Assembly: GCF_000499785.1 (NCBI RefSeq) | Contig: NZ_HG726019.1 | Location: 630,645-694,644 of the forward strand | Source: Bacteroides neonati | Lineage (GTDB): Bacteria > Bacteroidota > Bacteroidia > Bacteroidales > Bacteroidaceae | Direction: 5' to 3' | Length of the DNA stretch: 64,000 bases | Shown: positions 62,198-64,000 of the stretch, piece by piece | Position numbering within the stretch: position 1 is the first letter of the stretch | Layout of the letters: every line of letters starts with the position of its first letter | Position numbers and translations under genes: made by a program | The notes under the pieces: model-generated | Seen by the model: the letters and a program-made list of their open reading frames with translations, nothing else | What the model was told of the DNA's origin: nothing | Database searches by the model: none

Positions 62198-64000
62198 ATG
62201 AAAAACAGTAACAAACGCCTTAAATATGGGCATCATTTAATATTTATTGAGAAAACAACGAATGCAGTGAAACGTATTCTTCTGCCTTCTATCCTCCTTC
62301 TTTTATTATTTTCGACAGAAGCCTTCGCACAGAAAGTAACTATTTCACTAAACAATGTCACTATAGAGAAGGTCTTGAATAGCATCAGCAAACAAACCAA
62401 ACTTAATATGGCGTACAGCAAAGAGATAGTTGATGTGAACCGCAAAGTATCCATTCATGCCGACAATGTAGAGGTAGCACAAGCATTAGATCAACTGATT
62501 GCCAACACGCCATTGGCTTATGAGATTAGCAACGGAAAGATTTATCTGTTTCGCAAAGAAAATGTAACTACAACCTCACAAAAAAGAAAACAGATAACCG
62601 GTATCATTATTGACACCCAAGGTGAACCTGTCATTGGTGCCAGCATCATCATTAAAGGTACGGCAACCGGAGTTATCACCGATATGAATGGTAAATTCTC
62701 GTTAGAGGCTTCCCCGAATACACAGATTGAGATATCTTATATCGGTTATCAGCCTCAGCTAGTAACCATAGGAAACAGAAACAACTTAAACATTACTTTG
62801 GCCGAAGACCTCCTTGCATTGGAAGAGGTGGTAGTGGTTGGTTACGGTCAACAAAAAAAGGCAAATCTCTCCGGATCAGTATCACAAATAAGTAGTAAAG
62901 AGCTACAAAGCCGTCCTATTTCAAGTTTATCCAACGGCATACAAGGTATGATGCCGGGTGTGACAATCACATCGGGCGAAAGTCGTCCGGGTAGTGATGG
63001 CGGTAGTATACGCATTCGCGGCGTAGGAACATTAAACTCCTCGGATCCCTATATTCTGATTGACGGAATAGAGAGCGGATCGTTGAATGTTGTCGACCCC
63101 AATGATGTGGAAAGCATTACGGTTCTTAAAGATGCTTCCTCGGCTGCCATCTACGGCTCGAAAGCCTCGAATGGTGTTATCTTGATTACAACAAAACGCG
63201 GTAAAGTAAGCAAACCACAGGTTTCTTACAACGGTAACATCGGCCTGCAAACTCCAACTGCACTTGTTGAACGACTGAACTCTGCCGACTATGCCACACT
63301 TTACAATCAGGCGTTGGAAGCTGAGAACATGTCACCGCAGTTCACCCCCGAAGAAATACAAAAGTTTAAAGATGGCTCCGACCCTTTCAACTATCCAAAC
63401 ACAGACTGGAAGGGATTGGCTTTCCGCACCGGTGTACAACACCAACACAATGTAAGTGTGAACGGTGGAACCGAAAACGTGAAATACATGGCTTCGGCAG
63501 GTTTCATGAATCAAGAAGGTATTCTACCCAATGCTGCTCGAACACAGTTCAATGCGCGTATGAATCTAGACATCGAACTCTCCAAAAGAATCACGGTACG
63601 CACCAATATGTCTTATGTGAATAATCAATATTCAGACCCCATCAACTCGGCCTCCAACATTACCGAGAATTCATCGATGATTCTCCGTCAACTCGACGCC
63701 ATTTCTCCATGGGTCCCTTATAAGAAAGAAGATGGCAGCTACGGGACCGTTTCGGATGGTAACCCCATTGCATGGCTTGATTTGGATCAAACAGTAGACA
63801 GACAGATACAAAACTTCTCGGGTACCATAGCACTAGATTACCAGATTATCGATGGGTTGAAGGCAACTGTTCAGGGTTCATATATCACCCAAAATCAATA
63901 CAACAAGGCTTTCATGAAGGATATTCAATACAATGATAACCTATATCATGGTCCCAACCAACTCAGAGAGCGATTCTATAATTGGAACCGTCTTAACTTC
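62198..64000 (+). CDS. SusC/RagA-type TonB-dependent receptor with STN domain, 5' part
   Basis: The frame stays open for 601 codons to the window end. Order: signal peptide (SILLLLLFSTEAFAQ, after an unusually long ~30-residue basic start), STN domain (VTISLNNVTIEKVLNSIS, about 46-120), carboxypeptidase-regulatory domain (GIIIDTQGEPVIGASIIIKG), SusC linker LEEVVVVGYGQQKKANLSG, plug (VLKDASSAAIYGSKASNG), then barrel. Start chosen at 62198; the ATG at 62194 is in another frame and stops quickly. The STN domain should contact the FecR protein encoded upstream. It imports glycans or glycan-linked nutrients; a SusD partner should follow outside the window. Confidence 0.95.
   Translation, partial: MKNSNKRLKYGHHLIFIEKTTNAVKRILLPSILLLLLFSTEAFAQKVTISLNNVTIEKVLNSISKQTKLNMAYSKEIVDVNRKVSIHADNVEVAQALDQLIANTPLAYEISNGKIYLFRKENVTTTSQKRKQITGIIIDTQGEPVIGASIIIKGTATGVITDMNGKFSLEASPNTQIEISYIGYQPQLVTIGNRNNLNITLAEDLLALEEVVVVGYGQQKKANLSGSVSQISSKELQSRPISSLSNGIQGMMPGVTITSGESRPGSDGGSIRIRGVGTLNSSDPYILIDGIESGSLNVVDPNDVESITVLKDASSAAIYGSKASNGVILITTKRGKVSKPQVSYNGNIGLQTPTALVERLNSADYATLYNQALEAENMSPQFTPEEIQKFKDGSDPFNYPNTDWKGLAFRTGVQHQHNVSVNGGTENVKYMASAGFMNQEGILPNAARTQFNARMNLDIELSKRITVRTNMSYVNNQYSDPINSASNITENSSMILRQLDAISPWVPYKKEDGSYGTVSDGNPIAWLDLDQTVDRQIQNFSGTIALDYQIIDGLKATVQGSYITQNQYNKAFMKDIQYNDNLYHGPNQLRERFYNWNRLNF

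Overview
The window reads as chromosome of a gut-type Bacteroidales bacterium, most likely Bacteroides. The gene content says so: a fucRI-K-P catabolic operon, SusC-type receptors, ECF sigma/FecR pairs, DUF2807, DUF4252 and DUF4254 proteins, a Bacteroides-type HU-like protein, and a relic CTnDOT-like integrase. So do the promoters: many intergenic regions carry the Bacteroides -7 box TAnnTTTG, often with a TTG/TTTG -33 box 18-21 bases upstream. No tRNA, rRNA, intact insertion sequence or CRISPR array was seen.

Layout. 1-1.7 kb: end of a membrane pyrophosphatase gene and rnhB. 1.7-7.6 kb: L-fucose operon on the minus strand (fucR, fucI, fucK, a mutarotase-like gene, fucP), with no fuculose-1-phosphate aldolase gene. 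7.8-12.3 kb: a small membrane protein, a YgjP-like metallopeptidase, two DUF2807 envelope proteins, and a divergent ECF sigma/anti-sigma-like/DUF4252 operon. Matching ECF-type promoter motifs in front of the sigma gene and the DUF2807 pair suggest one regulon. 12.4-17.2 kb: argB, speA, aroK, a nitroreductase and a viroplasmin-type RNase H.

17.4-42.6 kb is an envelope glycan region, probably lipooligosaccharide/LPS core and side-chain assembly. It holds an MsbA-like ABC exporter, a polymer-modifying protein, and a five-gene cassette (aminotransferase, fold-III PLP decarboxylase, ATP-grasp enzyme, epimerase, glycosyltransferase). Many glycosyltransferases follow (GT2, GT4, GT8, GT32, a GT11-type fucosyltransferase), then a deacetylase/GtrB-like/GT87-like/GtrA module, an LtaS/MdoB-type phosphotransferase, a lipid A acyltransferase, a GT9 enzyme and a DUF4254 protein. 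The middle (about 19.4-32.4 kb) looks more AT-rich than its flanks and switches strand often. No Wzx or Wzy is visible, which argues against a classic capsule locus.

42.7-52.4 kb is housekeeping: pdxB, purN, acpP-fabF-rnc, pfkA, a GH3-family protein, mnmA (with a repeat-filled insertion), an HU-like protein preceded by a striking 22-base tandem repeat, and a HAD phosphatase. 52.8-59.8 kb is accessory DNA: a DUF6624 protein, a frameshifted RteC-like gene, an outer-membrane beta-barrel protein, a TPR membrane regulator, and an integrase gene with an internal deletion. 60.3-64 kb starts a nutrient-uptake locus: ECF sigma, FecR-type anti-sigma, and an STN-containing SusC-like receptor that runs off the end.
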